Positions 23,760-37,353 are shown, counted from the stretch's first letter. The stretch is 64,000 nt of DNA from Montifringilla adamsi (GCA_017590115.1 JAGGNK010013558.1:8103969-8167968); one strand, 5' to 3'. The notes: generated by a model from the letters alone, not told the origin. A program made the numbers and translations.

Positions 23760-26700
23760 TGCATGTAATTTTCATTGGCTACTGCAGAATTCTAAAGTCA
23801 CTCCTTTGAAGGAAGGATTTCATTAACAAGCTACTGCAATTACTGCTTCTACTGGGGGCTTTTTGCTAACATGAAGTCTATTCTGTCTGATATGGGAGAT
23901 TTATATACTTAGAAATTTAAGATTTGGTGGCTCATGGTTAGTTAAGTACTGATGCAAACTGAGAGAATATTTCTGCCTTTTTATGGTATCAAGAGCTTTA
24001 TAATATGCCTAAATACTGTAATTTCTACAGGTTATGTAAATACAAACTCTGTGAATATTGCTGGCTGGAAGGTCTGACTTGGGTGTCAGACTCATTCCTG
24101 ACTGTAGTGTTGGCTTTGCTTATTTAATATTTCATGATAAACTTAAAAGATTTACAGCTTCAGGAGCTGGTGAGAATCATAGGGCATTTATTTTCATGTG
24201 ATATTTAGAGGCTGGAGCTTCAGTCCCCAAACACTTTAAACATATTCTTAGCTTTAACATCTGGACTGAGAACATCACTGGGGTGGGTTCCCTTTGCTCT
24301 GCAGGATCAGAACCTCAGAGTAAGTGCACAGAGTTCAACAGAGATGAATCTGGAGCACTTGTAGGGAGCACTCTGACAATCTGATCCATAAATAAATACT
24401 GCTCTACTCCTGAAGTCCTCTGAAGCTAATGTATGAGAAACAATGAAATGCCTGGGCACTCCAGGCCTCTTGAAAGAACAGGGCCAGGCTTTTGTATCTG
24501 TGTGCGCGCACATGCGCGTGTATGAAACAAATTCAAACAAACAAAAATAAATGTTCCTGGAGGAGCAGCTGTGAGTTATAGTCTAACAGACTCCATGACA
24601 GGCCACCAGGCAAAAGGACTCAGAGCTCCACAATTGGTCCCCAAGGGCCACAGTGCCTCAGAGAGGACAAAGCAAGAGCTGGGGACCTGGCTGTGCTTTG
24701 TTTTGGCCCACGAGGCTTATCAGACTCATGTTGTGATTCATTTTTCATTTGCAGCAAGAAGCTTGCAGGAAGAATTTACCTTTTTCTTTCTTTCCTCTTC
24801 CTTGAGGCTGCTACTTTTATTCCACTGGAAATTATAAAAGTACTGCCCTTATGAAAAATATCAGACTGAGTTTCATCCTTTGTCAGTGTGACACCGAGGC
24901 CACCTGGTTATTATGGCATTGTCTACTAGGTCATGCAAACACCTAACAGAAGGCTCTCTTTCCTTGAGAGTGAATTGTGTACAAAATGCCTCACTGTCTG
25001 GAGAATCACACTTTATGTGGGGTATTGCCCAATTATATTCATGGCCATTGCTTTTGTAGGGCTTGTACATCACTCATATGGGGATCTCCTTGTTATGTCT
25101 TTGAAATCCCCACCATGAAGACTAGTTTCATCAATTTTCCAAGCCTAGTGGCCTACAAATGACCCAATAAGGTCGTTCAGCTCAGTGTCTTTATCGTAAA
25201 TGCCCTCAGACCAGGAGCAGTTGTTTTCTTTGCTTACAAGAGGAACTTCACCCTCAGCAGCCAAGGGGGCTGCACTCCACTGCAGTACACAGGCACACTT
25301 CCATCAGGATAAATTCTTTTAAGTCACTTTAGCAGAAAACTGCTTGAGCTATCAAGGTTAGTGTGCACTGTGAGCAATGAGCATTAACCAGTCTTGGGTG
25401 ATACCAAAGGAAAACAAAGTGTCTGTGTTTAATTGTCCTTCTTGAAATGCCTTTTTATTACACATCCCCATTGCTCACTTGATTTGCTCAGTCTAATTCA
25501 GGTTTGACTTTCTTTTTTGGATGTATTGACAGCACAAGGGCTTGGTTGTATCAGGAGACATTTTGCAAACTCTTGGAGAGATGGCTCAGGTTAATTTTAG
25601 CACAGCTCCAGCTCTTCTCTTATGGTTAGTGTCCCCAAAGAAATAAGACTCAGGGACTTGAGTGGGCTTATCTTATTTTCCGTTTGCTACCCCAAAAGAC
25701 TTTTCCCTGAATTTTAAATCTGATGGCTACATCATACTGCTTAATGATATTTTATTTGGTGACACACATAATGAGATGCCTGTGAGATTGTGATACCATT
25801 GCAACAGTCCATGGGATTTTCATTCCACTGTAATTTCATGGCTCTTCAGACCCTCAGCTCAGCACTGGCCACTCACTGCTCTGCTCAGAAGAGTTGTTCT
25901 GCTTGACTTTATCTGGCAGGGGCTCAGGGCAGAATCAGAGACTGCTCTTCCAGAGAGAGAAGAAACTAAATACTGCAGAAAGGCACAAAGACTCCAATGC
26001 ATTCTCTGACCAAGCCTCCTTGAGCACATCAAAGGTTTGCCAGGGTGCTGTCACCCCTTGGGCACATCCTGGTGCTGTTTTAGTGAGCCCATCCTTGCTC
26101 CCTCCCACCGGATGCTCCTGGTGCCTGAGCTCAGTAACCAGCTGTGCTCCAGCTGTGAGCACAGCCTGCTCTGCTGCAGATCCAGAGCCCTCCCTGCCAC
26201 CTGGAAACAGCCACAGACAGCAGCCAAAGCCTGGTTTTGCTTGGCATAACCTGGTTTTGGTGAGCTTCTTCTCTTCACAGAAAGCAGTGGCACATGCCAG
26301 GCTCAGGGGTGGAGGATGTCACAAGGTTCAGGGAACAGCAGGACAGGACTTTCAGAGGAGGGGAGGTGGAGGGCAGCAGTGCTGCCAGAGCCAAACCAGA
26401 ACACCTGATCCTTCCACAGCACCCAGTTTTGTTCTTCTGAAGGCTAGATGAGAAGTAGTGTAACATGCAGAATTAGCAGAGGTTTGCTGTTTTGTCATTA
26501 ACAGTGGGTTTGCTGCCAGAACAGCAGCTTTGCTGCTGGGGAATGTCTGTTTGTACTGCCAGAGCTCTGCTCAGCACCAGCATGTGCTGTGCTAAAGCAA
26601 ACGAAAGGGGAATTATACAATATTGAATGTGGACCTGGCTCTAAATGCATTGAAAATGTAGGTTATTGTCTTCTGGCATTTCCTAAAAAGCCTCTTGAGC

Positions 26701-26785
26701 TCCTGTTGGCAACCGCTGATATTGAGGGTACTTTTAGCTGTTTAAGTCTTCCTGTTCTAACAGGGGTCAAAGGGCTGTAAAGATC
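23760..26785. other. Non-coding stretch
   Basis: No gene recognised. The longest frame here (25894-26451, plus, 185 codons) sits in a GC-richer patch where the minus strand is also open, and its translation has no recognisable domain. An alternating purine-pyrimidine tract at 24499-24524 is listed separately. Confidence 0.5.
24499..24524. repeat. Alternating purine-pyrimidine (GT/GC/AC) tract
   Basis: An uninterrupted pyrimidine-purine alternation of about 26 bp with core GTGCGCGCACATGCGCGTG. Such tracts are the classic sequence type able to adopt Z-DNA under supercoiling. Confidence 0.8.
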
Positions 26786-29700
26786 TTCTCAAAAGGATAT
26801 AGAAGGAATCATTAAAAGGGAGGAGGAAGAAAGTGACAGAAGGTCAGCCTTTTTTTTTTAATGGGTGCATCCCCGAGGGGGTCAGACACAGTTGTGCATT
26901 ATACTCCAGCTCCAGTACCTGACTTTTAGAAACCTACAGCAAATCTTATTAGCGCTTCCATAAGCATAAAATACAGGACAGAGCCCAATGTTCCAGGCAG
27001 AAGTAAAAGAGAAAAACCATGAAATAAATCAATTTAGTCTTTCAAATTAATTTAAATCAACATAGTGCAAGGATATGACCAAGATGAGGACAAATACTCA
27101 AATATGTGCAAGGCATTTTATGGTCCCTGGTAAGCGTGTGCATGTATCTGTGTGTGTTTAATTCCCTTGCTGATCTTTTTTTTCCTTAGAGACAAATTTA
27201 CTGTGTGCTCATCGCATGGCATGTCATGTAGCTTTTTGTAAGGACTGGTGTAGGGCAAAAAATTTACCTTTTTATGTGACCAGCCAAACAGAATTGTGAA
27301 GGTTTTCAGTGATTTCTAGACAGCAAGCAATAAACTGCGTTTGCACCCACACACTTACTGCCTAACACCCCATCTGGTAACATTTCCACGTCTCCAGGAA
27401 AGAAATCAATAGCAATAATCTGTGAGGGCCTCATAGGGTGTATATTTTTTTATCGCGCAGCTATTTGGAATTTTTTTCCTATCTGCTTACAGCACTAGAT
27501 TGTTCTTTTTTTGTTAGCTAACATTGAAATCCTGGAACCATTATTATATTTTATAAAAAGCAGGAACTAACACTGGGGTCAGAATAACATATTCTAAACA
27601 CTCATATTCAATAATATCAGAGTATTCAGACAGCAGAGTCCTAGTCAGTGAAGGCACTGAAAAATCTCCTCCAGTAAGAACCTGTGCATTTAAAATGATA
27701 TGCTAGCACACTTCAAAGACTAGCATCCTAAAATTCATGATTACTTAAAGATAGTTCATATTAAAAGAGAGTATACCTCCAGCTTTCATCTTGCTCCAAT
27801 GCAGAGAAGAAATTGTCCTTATATTCTGAAATTTAGAACTGTGTCACTGTTGGTTTTCTGTGTAAGGAGGAAATATGATGCTTTGTTACTGGTCTTATTT
27901 ATTGCAGACCTTGTCTGGAATCTAGTATTGAAGCTGTGCTTGATGAGTTGCTGCCTTGAACTTTTCCACTGATCAATGCTGGTGCTATGGCTGCATGAAA
28001 GAATAGCTTTCCTGAGGAGAAGCTATCACATGGGAAACACACCACACAGTAAGCTAAGAAATCTGCTATAATCTTGTATGCTTAGGCTTAGAAACGTGTT
28101 TCCCAAAAGAAATGGTGATAGGGAATGACCATTTTAAAACAGATGTTACGTGAGCAAGAGGTCAGGTGAAGAACAGGGAAGAATTAAAAAAAAAAAAGAG
28201 GCAGAGAAAGAAAGAAAGGAAAATTAGGAAAAGGGAAGAAAGAAAGAAGCAGAAACCCTCCTCTCACTGACATGATAAGGCACAACTGGACAAAATGCAC
28301 AGCTGAAGACAACATTACAGAGCCAGGAGACAAGAATCATATTTCTTCTTCTCCCTGCAGTGACAAATAAAAGGTTGTTTTGATTTTTGCTGTACAAATG
28401 ATAGGCTTTACTTCAAAACTGTAGCTGCTGACTTCTTCTCCACAAAAGTATTTTTTGCTTTGTGTCCCAATGGCAATACTAGAGGAAAGAAAAGGAAGCA
28501 GTTCTGTAATCAGCATATATTTTATTTACCCATGGATTGTCCTATGCATCTTGCAGTGGGGGTGGGATTGACACTCTGAAGAGGAAGAATGTCCTTTGGA
28601 AGTGGGATTTCAGCAGCATTTAGCATGGGCAAATCCCTGTCTGTGCTTACCAGGCTTTACTTTGTGCCAAGGCTGCCACTTGTGACTGGGCTTGTGTCAC
28701 ATCGGGCATACACTGTGATGGACCCACTGTGATGTCTTTTTTTTTTAAGTCACCAAATTACCATCTCATTTGGTTACCAGCAGAGCACATAGGAGGTCTC
28801 TCAGTGTAGCTGGCTTTATTCATGAGTCCCTCTAAATAAGCCAGTGGTTAAAACAAGGAGTCAGCCTTTCTGAAGCACTGCTGCAATCAAGATCCCACAA
28901 AGACCAACTGCAGACACACATGGTGCCTTTAAAAAGATTTTTTAAATTTTTTTTTTTAACTTAGCACCAAACCTAAAATCTCTGGATGAGATAGCCTTGT
29001 TACTGCTATAAGTGACTGCTCTTACCTCATTTTTGCCCCAAAAAGTCATCATTTGTCTGTCTTCACTTACACTCTGAAATGTTGACAAGCCAGATCTCAA
29101 AGCTGAACAAATAATAACGAGTAAATAAGGATCTAGCAGATCAAATCACTGGTGGAGAGGATAAATGTGGCTGAGAGTCCTGCCCATGGTTAGTGTGAAA
29201 AAAAGAGTTACTGGATTTCTTTACTTTAAGTAGGTTCATAAGGATGGATTTGGGCAGCTAATCTTTGATTTCTGTCTGGTTTTAGAATCTTTTACTTGAT
29301 GTCTCTGCTCTTTGGGTAGGTAGGAATGAGAAAAACCAGTGCTCTTCTTATTCACATTGTTGCAGTAAAAATAAATCCATGGTGAGGTGGGCATTCAGGT
29401 GCTATGTAAATACCTCAGTCAGTGGTTTTTTACCTGGGGTCCATGGGCTGTGATTGAGAGTTCTATAAAAGATAAGCAAGGATAGCAAATCTCTTGTCAG
29501 TTGGCTTAAATTTTCACTATAAGAGTCCCTACCTCCAGCAGAAGATTTTAGATACATAAACATTGAAGAGATTGAAAGTCACTGATATAAAGAGGCTGTC
29601 AGACCATTGCAGACACTGAGAGCAATATATTCAGCCAGTATTATCTCAATCTGAACATTTGAGTCATTTCTTCTAATACTATTGAATTTAATTTCTTAGT

Positions 29701-30085
29701 CTAAATTAAAACAGGAGTAAAAACTTAGTGTTTTTAGTAAAGTTATATTTGAGCTTTGATGATAAATAAGCCATTCACTTATGTACATCTGCCAGAGCAT
29801 TCATAGGAAGCACTGGGCTTAAATGAGTTGTGACCTTATGAGACAGTCTACTGTTTGGAGACTATATAGGTGACTGCTGGGTTTTGAGTCTTGACCTTTC
29901 TGTTTATATTCATCATGAATGTGCAGATACTTTTATTCTTTCTGGGAAAAGGCTGTCAATCTTCACACTAATTTTAATGCCTGTGCAATGCAGAACAGTG
30001 GTGGATCTTAGCAATAACAATCACCAACTGACTAAAATTAACTAATTCAGGCTGCTATGCTAAATTGAGTATGAGTGGGTTTGTT
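26786..30085. other. 3.3-kb AT-rich block with no open reading frame
   Basis: No frame of 60 codons or more is open on either strand for 3.3 kb, the longest such gap in the window. The sequence is AT-rich and mostly unique. It contains a homopurine tract (about 28176-28252) and short T- or A-runs (near 28738 and 28945). I see no LTR, LINE or SINE body. It is non-coding, and whether it is conserved cannot be judged here. Confidence 0.7.
28176..28252 (+). repeat. Purine-rich tract with GAAA repeats
   Basis: About 75 bp almost wholly A and G on the plus strand, with A-runs and GAAAGAAAGAAAGG-type microsatellite stretches and only a few T or C interruptions. It is a possible triplex (H-DNA) former and mutation-prone low complexity. 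Confidence 0.8.
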
Positions 30086-31950
30086 TCAGGCTCGGCATGG
30101 AAGCACAGGTGCAGTGGATAAATAGGGACGCATACGGTGCCTAAACACGCTCGTGCTCGTTGTGACCTCCCAGCAAAAAGGCTCTGACAAATCACTTGTG
30201 ACTTTCCAGAGCTTGTCGAGCTGCTGTGCAGTTGATCTGTATTTCTCCAGACTGGAAGTGACAGGAAGATGCACTGATACTCGTGAGCTTGAAAAGGACT
30301 TCAATGCCTATCCCAAAATCAGGGTGCCTTCCAAGGACTGGCCATGTAAACAGCTCCTGACCCCTCTGCTGAGGCCAAGGCTTGTCAGTCTCTGTCCTTC
30401 AGCAGATCTCCTTCCTTATTTCTGCCACAAAAGTTTGCTGCTGTTCAGGGACCGTCTCAGGAGATCTTACACCACACCCCTCATTAGCTGGGGAGTTGCC
30501 TCTTTCCCCCTGTGCCCCCACCAGGGAGGCTCAGGTGGTCTCCTGAAGTGCAGCCTGGGGCAGATTAGCATCCTGACATCACTTCTGCCCCCAGAGCTGC
30601 TGAGTAGCCCACTGCTGGGAGGTCCCAACTCAAATCACCCAAATAGCAATGCAGAATACAGTCTAAAATTATGATGAGACTGTTCCAAGCATGGGATGCT
30701 GAAGTATCCACCAGGCTCTGGAGCAGACACTCTCTACCTTGCTCTGACACAGGCATAGAAAGAATATTCTTATGGTTAACTCCAAAAATAATGTTCTTTA
30801 ATTATTTTAACCCACTTTAGTGCTGAATAGAAAAGGAAACTTCTATTAGAGCTTTGGCACACTGAGAAGAGGAGCTTTGTGAGGCCAGACACCTGATTCT
30901 GTGTGGCAGAGCTGTCCTGAGCCCTTATTTCCCTGTGGCCATGCTTTTTACACTGGCACCACCTGCCCTTCCCCAAAATCCTTTCCTGCTTTTGCCACCA
31001 CTCCTGAATTCTCACACTCTTTCTCATCCTCACCGAGTGTTTTTCTCCCAGATTAAATCTTCATATATAACTTCTTTATCATGGTTCTTCAGAGAAGCTT
31101 CAGCTGAGGAAGCAATTACCTGAAGAAAAATAAGAGGGGAAAAAAAGGGGGTTTCCTTGTCTGCCAACTTGCCAGGAGCCAGGTCAGTCCTAGCAAGGAT
31201 ACACAAAGGTATTTTTCAAGCAAATATTACAGAGCTCTTTCAGCGAAGTCATATTGGCTTAAAAGGGCTCCAACCCTACTAATATCTGAGCTTCTTTCAC
31301 TCAGAATCGTTCAAATCAATGCAAGTTATATTGCTCCTTTCTCCCATGCTAGCCCAAGTAAGCTTTTATTGCCTTCTCTAGCCTGCCAATCTCTGTGATC
31401 CCAGGCAGTGCCAGCCCCTCTCTGCTGGCAGTGTTTTGCTGCCTGCCTGCCCTGCACAGAGCATTGTGCACCAGCAGCTGCTCTCGCAGGGTGCGAAAAA
31501 TACCACGGTGAGGCAGCTTCAGAGCGACTTCCCCTGCTTGTTTCTGCCAGTGCCTCTGTCCTTGTTTGCTTTACCAATGGAAAAGGGTAAATTAAATTAT
31601 AGTAAAATGTCTTCCTAAATATGCTTTCTCACTCCTCCTTCATGTATACAAGCGCTGCAGACATAGCGAGAGATTATGTATCCCAAAGGAATTTGGTGCA
31701 ATATTTTGTAATTCTGATTGAAATGTGTTCTGTCTGGTCCCCATAGTTTAATTTAGAACAATTAAGGTTCAGAGTACATGAGCTTGCAAAGCACATTACA
31801 AACAATGGCTGCAGAATAAACTGCAAATCAATCCACACTAAATCACCCTGAAAATCCCTGCGAACACAACAAAGAGGTCTAGATTCACGGTCCTTTAATA
31901 CAATCTCCTCTGTCTTTGTAGCCATAAGTAGTTCAGCCTCTTCCTTTATG
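30086..31950. other. Non-coding stretch
   Basis: No gene recognised. The frame at 30153-30674 (plus, 173 codons) lies in locally balanced composition but has no recognisable domain or flanking splice context, and I treat it as chance. Purine-rich GAAAAATAAGAGGGGAAAAA near 31130 is low complexity. Confidence 0.5.
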
Positions 31951-31959
31951 GAAAATTGT

Positions 31960-32380
31960 CATCATATTGTTTCAGGTTAGGAGATTTTTTTTGTTTGTTA
32001 TTGAAAATAAAACAAGAAGGAGCCATCCACACGTGATTATGCAAGCATGTCAAATCAAACCGCAAGAGAGACGCTGCCGCTGTGCTCCGGTCTCTGCTTT
32101 ACCTCGCAATGCTTATTTCTAATGATTGCCTTGCTGCTTTTATACAGGATATAGATGAGCAGCAGGTACTAATATAATTAAACCTGATAAGAGGGTGTCC
32201 TGAATATCATGCACGTGCGTGCACAGCCTGTGTAATAGGGCTAGTACATGGCACACATCAACTTTCTATGATTTTTACATTGCCATTATTACACTGGCTG
32301 ACACCCGTGTTCCTTTTATATGACAGTAGCTTTTCATTAATACTGTACCTAAAACATTATTTTAAGTGAGGTGAAGTCAG
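31960..32380. promoter_or_regulatory. Strong candidate conserved enhancer
   Basis: About 400 bp of repeat-free sequence packed with transcription-factor cores. These include TAATGATT at 32120-32127, TAATTA at 32175-32180, an E-box palindrome GCACGTGC at 32211-32218 and CATTAATA near 32335, plus CpG-containing segments (CGCAAGAGAGACGCTGCCG near 32061). Few stretches in the 50-kb desert combine retained CpGs with AT-rich homeobox cores this densely, which is what long-conserved developmental enhancers look like. Conservation itself was not tested. Confidence 0.4.
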
Positions 32381-32913
32381 GTTAAAAAGAAAAGTAAAGA
32401 TCCTCTGATTTTTGCAAAACTAAGATTTTATTCCCTGTGTGTGCACTCTGAAACATTGGAAGCAGCAGACAATACATGATGTTTTTAGCAGAAAGTCTCA
32501 CAGAGCATATTCCCATATTCAGATGAACAGGCACAAATGTGTGGATTGTTTTGCAATCACATGCAGCGTTGGGAGAAAACAGTGTTTTGTTTTGATTTTG
32601 AGTGTGAAAAGAGTGGGTGTCTCGATCCAGCCAGGTTCTGCAGAGTCTGCTTTTCAAACCCTGGACAATAACCCATTCCTCACAATCAAAGTTCAGTGAA
32701 GGGAAATGGCTTCCAGGAGAGCACAGGAGCCTGGCCAGCCCCAGAGCAATGGCACCACGTCACAGAAGGCAAAGCAGGAGCTAGCAGAATAATTGTCTCT
32801 GGAAATGACCACAGGGGAGGGCCTGATCCAAAACCCTCACCAGTCAATAAGGCTACCACTGATGTGGGCTCACATCATCAGCTGTTATATTGGAAAGATT
32901 TTTTTCCGGGACA

Positions 32914-32948
32914 GTAGTTCTGATTTGAATGTAGTTCTGATTTGAATG
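32914..32948. repeat. Perfect 17-bp tandem duplication
   Basis: GTAGTTCTGATTTGAAT occurs twice head-to-tail (32914-32930 and 32931-32947), with the first base of a third unit following. Exact identity suggests a recent slippage event. It may be polymorphic in the population. Confidence 0.9.
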
Positions 32949-34736
32949 TCCTTTGCACAGAGCAACAAATAGAGATACCCAGCCACCAGATGAGGCAGGG
33001 GCTGATTAAGGGAGGTGACAAGGTTGGCACAGGGCTGATATATTCATCAGCACTGCTGTAGGGCTCACACCACCTCTGCAAAACCCCACAGGTCTCTCTG
33101 TACTTACCTTATTCAACGCTGCTGATACATGAAGGAGTAAGACAAAATGCTGTTGCTGGTTTTCCACATCACCGTTTTGCTGAACCCTGCAGCGTTTTGT
33201 GCAGCGCACTGTCTGTGCCCCCAGCACGGGCACTGTCCCCTCCGCGCGGGCAGGGACACGCAGCCTGGTGTGCTGTCCTTGCAGAGCAGCACGAGAGCCC
33301 GTCACACTGAGGTCACCAACCCCACGGAGCAGATGCAGGGTTATGGGTGTCTGTTCTCCATGCAATGGTGTCCTGCAGGGTGCTGGGTGTCTCTTGTGAC
33401 ACCTCCCACCCTGCAGCACCCTGAGCAGAGTGCAGCCCTGAGCCCCAAATGCCCTCAGCACATGTCAGTCACATCCCCATTGTGTTCAGCCCATTACAGG
33501 TTTTACAGTTTCCAGCGAGGGCGATGTGCAGCCTGGCTGAGGCCAATCAATATGCTCCAGGACCATTATCCTATAAAATTCCCACTTATTTAAAAAGGGG
33601 GTGGGGGCCACAGACCTCCAGTTCTGATCCAGCTCTGTAAAGTCAATGGCCAAACTTGCATTGATTTTCAGAGGCAAAGAGTTGGCATGCGCTTTAAAAT
33701 ATTCACAAGCCAAGAATAATAGCAACAAGCAGATATGGATGCAGCATCTTTAATCCATATGCTGTGGTCTGCGTGCTACTTCTGCCACAAAAAATAAACA
33801 ATCTGATGTTTAGGGGAAAATAAGGGTACATAAGCAATTGTGCATTTCAGAATCCTTTAAAGTAAATGCAGTGATTATAAGGGCAAAGCATAAAACCTGG
33901 GAGGTGTTTTATTTGCATGTTGTCACACTGGTTTTTGAACCACTTTTTCCTTTCTCCTAGCTAGCGTTCTGCTCAGCCTCACTGTTGTGCTCATTAGTCT
34001 GGTAAAGCTGCACTGCAGGATTCAACTTGTTGTTTCAAGTAAAAGAATTTAATTAGTCTTGTATTCCATCATTTATTTTATTTTGGGAAACAAAGATGTT
34101 TAATCTGAGTTACAACAGTGCTAGTTCCCTAACCTAGGAGCCCTGGATTTTAAGCAGAGCCAACAGATAATTTTCAGAGGGGAATTAGCACAGCACTTGT
34201 GTCTGCAGTGGTGTCTGTGTCGTGCCCCTAATCCTGCTCTGCAACTGTGCAGAAACAACAGGGAGTGCCGAACCTGTAAAGACCTTTAGGAATTAGGTAA
34301 CTTCCTCCACGGTATGAAGTTCTTCTGTCAAAGGTTCCCAGCATCTGTGGGGTTAGTGCTGATTTGTGAGGATTGCATTAACTGGTTCTCACTGTCACGG
34401 TGCCACTGGTGAAAAGGCAGATGATAAAAGACTTTCCTGAAGAAAATGTGCTGCCATTTTCATTTCAAACAACACACTGCTGTGGTTATTGTAGTTTCAT
34501 GTTCACTGGGACAGTATGGGTGAAAAGAAAGCATAAGCATTTTGGTTTGTAGCTACGGGGGAATGGTTGGTAACTCCTGGCAAGCCTGTCCTTGGATGCT
34601 GGATCATGGGGCCAGCTTGAGGGGGGAGTGTCCCTTCAGGGGCTCCCTGCATCTGTGTTGGTTATAAAGGTGGGCTTTCCTTGGAGCTGCTCACATGCAG
34701 GGGTTATAGGGACAAACTCCAAACAGGGAGGGAAAA

Positions 34737-34775
<39 letters not shown>
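34737..34775. repeat. (ATCT)n microsatellite, about 9.75 units
   Basis: Uninterrupted tetranucleotide array of 39 bp. It is pure, so it is probably length-polymorphic. Confidence 0.95.
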
Positions 34776-35516
34776 ATCTTTCTGAAAAAGTTTCTAAAAA
34801 CTCTAAAAACCTTCCTGCCTGGCCCTGCCGTGTACAAACCCCCAAGCCTGGGTTCACGCTCTGCTCTCCCCATATCTCTGAGTCTGTGCTTTGACTCTGT
34901 TCAGGAACACTTTGTTATTTCTCCTGTAAATGCAGCAGTCCTACAGCTTTGTGGTGCTTCAGTATGGAGGAATCTTTTCTATCTTAACAGCCAGTGACCC
35001 AGGAGGTTTATATATATGGGAGGACACTAACCTTCGGTCTAAGTGTTTCATCCCTGTTCTCAGCTCAAAGAGGGAATTTTATTTTCCTCTAAACATCTGT
35101 GAAATACTTCTTGGCCATTTTAGAGACCTCCACGTATGGGACTTGAAAAGACAGTTCCTTCTCTGTCAGTAGTATTTCAGATGCTTTTACACAGAAGGTA
35201 ACAGGAGATGACTATTTGCTTGTGTCTTTTTTAATTACATCAGTCCTTGAATGAAGTGCTGGGCCAGCGGGGCCCATCCTGCCTGCTAGGTGAGTGCCTT
35301 ACTCTCTCAGTGAAATGGTCTCACTGCCTCCAGGGACCTTTCCAAATTGCATTTCTCAACAGGAGGGGTGAAGAGCAATTTCCCTCCTGGTCCCCTCACA
35401 AGCTTTTCCCATAGAAGAGTACAGTTCAGTAGCCACAACTCCCTGTACACAAACCTCTCAGGCAGAAGAGGAGAAACCCAGGTCTCCCTCTGCCTTAACC
35501 ACAGGGCTTCACTGGG

Positions 35517-35534
35517 AAAAAAAAAAAAAAAAAA
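35517..35534. repeat. Poly(A) tract of 18
   Basis: Run of 18 A bounded by GGG and CGAGGG. No retroposon body was recognised upstream. In translation it yields only a lysine run in an otherwise featureless frame. Confidence 0.9.
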
Positions 35535-37333
35535 CGAGGGAATAGCAGCACCTCTCCCTCAGCTCTGTGAAAAGAGAGACCAGACTGCACAGGCAAGGAT
35601 GGGGGATATGAACAAAAGCAGAGCAGATGGAAGATCATCCCCTTCTTGGACCTCAGGAGGTGCCAGCCTACTGAGCCTGGTCATGCTGGAGGATCTTCTG
35701 GCACCGTGAACCTGTGTCCACTTGAAACTTTAATACAACCTTTAAGATACAGCCAGGTAGTATTTCTAAAATCAGGAACCTGAATTTCACCTAAATTTCT
35801 TTTTTAGATCAAACCTTTGACAGTTTCTACAAAATATTATAAAAATTTATTCGTTGTGGTTTGACAGAGCTGCCACATGATTTGAGAGCGCTGGTGTGTA
35901 GGAATGGACACAAGTACATGTTTAAAACTTAGGCAAATGCACAGATGCTTTTTTGAACCTGGGGGCCCAAGAGTATGTCATAAAACTTCTCCTGGCTTGA
36001 CCTGTGCCAGCAGGAACAGAAGGAGGGTCATCTCTCATGCTGTATTCCATTTATTCATTTTGAGTGTTGTTTTCCTTCTCCTTTGAGGTTGTGTTGTAAC
36101 CAATCAAGTAGAAAATTTCCAAGCCATTAGTGTATCCCAAGTAGGAAAGCCACGTCTGCCCATTGCCAAAGAGCAGGAGGACAGGGCACAGTGGCAGCAC
36201 ATCAGGGTCCCAGCTGGTGGCCAGGAGGAGCCCTGGCCACCAGCATGGCCTCACCAAGAGTGACAGGTACTCATTCAGCCTGCAGGGCTCCCCCCGTGCC
36301 ACACCCAAGGGTGGCAGGGCTGGGGGCTCTCTGGGCTGGGGCTGGGTAGGGTACTAATTTCATGAGGGATTTATTGGAAACAAGACTTCAGATTGAATTA
36401 TGGTGTAATTATGAACTGTTTTTGTGTGTGCTACAGGACTGGGCAACTTGCCACTGGGCACAATCCACTGTGCATCAAGCAACCGCAGGAGAACCTGGCA
36501 GTGCTGCCAGCCCTCCCCTCTCCCTCGATTAAACACTCCTTCTGACTGCCAGTTACACGAATTAAACTGTTTTAGCCTCATTTACAATATCATAAGTGAG
36601 GAGCGACAGGCTGAAACCATCAAACACCCTCAGCTTTCAGCAGCCTTATTCCTGCAATGACCATATGCTTGTGCACAGTTGTCTTTCTCAGCTGATCTGA
36701 TACAGAATTAATTGACACTCAGATTTTAGCTTTAACATACCAGCTGTTAGCTGTAAACCAACAATCAGGGCTGCTCTTTAATCAGAAAATGTACTAGCTA
36801 CCTTAAGGGTCTAATTTTTTTGACAGCTATGAGTGATTTCTTATGCTTACATGATCCAGGCATAATTTTAGATGAAGCTGAAATACTGCTAAATGTACTG
36901 CTTGTAAAAACAAACACATCCCACTCCTTTTCCCCTCGGCTGGAGGGTGTTTGGCAGTTGGCAGAGAGGCAGACCTGCGGCTGGAGGATAAAGGGTGCGT
37001 GGCTGTGGCCGTGGGCGAGGCACAGAGCGGATTTCCAGCTGCTCCTGCTCCTGCCACCCAGCACCCTGAGCCTGATGCCTCTGTGGATATCTGCAAAACC
37101 TCCTCGGACAACTCCTCAGCTGGTATAATAGAGCAGGAGTGATTTACCCCAGCTGGAAGAACGGGTTTGAATTTGGCAAATACATTTAACAACGAATGAG
37201 CGCTCCTAAAAAGCAATTGTATCACAGGATAAGCTAAGCTGTGAGAGCATAAATTGGACAGCAAATGTGCTTCTCACAGTACTTGGACACCTCACACAGT
37301 CAGCCAGTTTCTAAATTTGGGCACCTATGTCTC

Positions 37334-37353
37334 AACATATTTAAAAATATGTT
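37334..37353. repeat. Short inverted repeat, 9-bp arms
   Basis: AACATATTT and its complement AAATATGTT flank a 2-nt AA centre. AT-rich and possibly incidental. Confidence 0.7.

Noticed and set aside
25894..26451. 185-codon plus-strand frame
   Set aside because: No domain, no convincing start context, and the opposite strand is open in the same patch.
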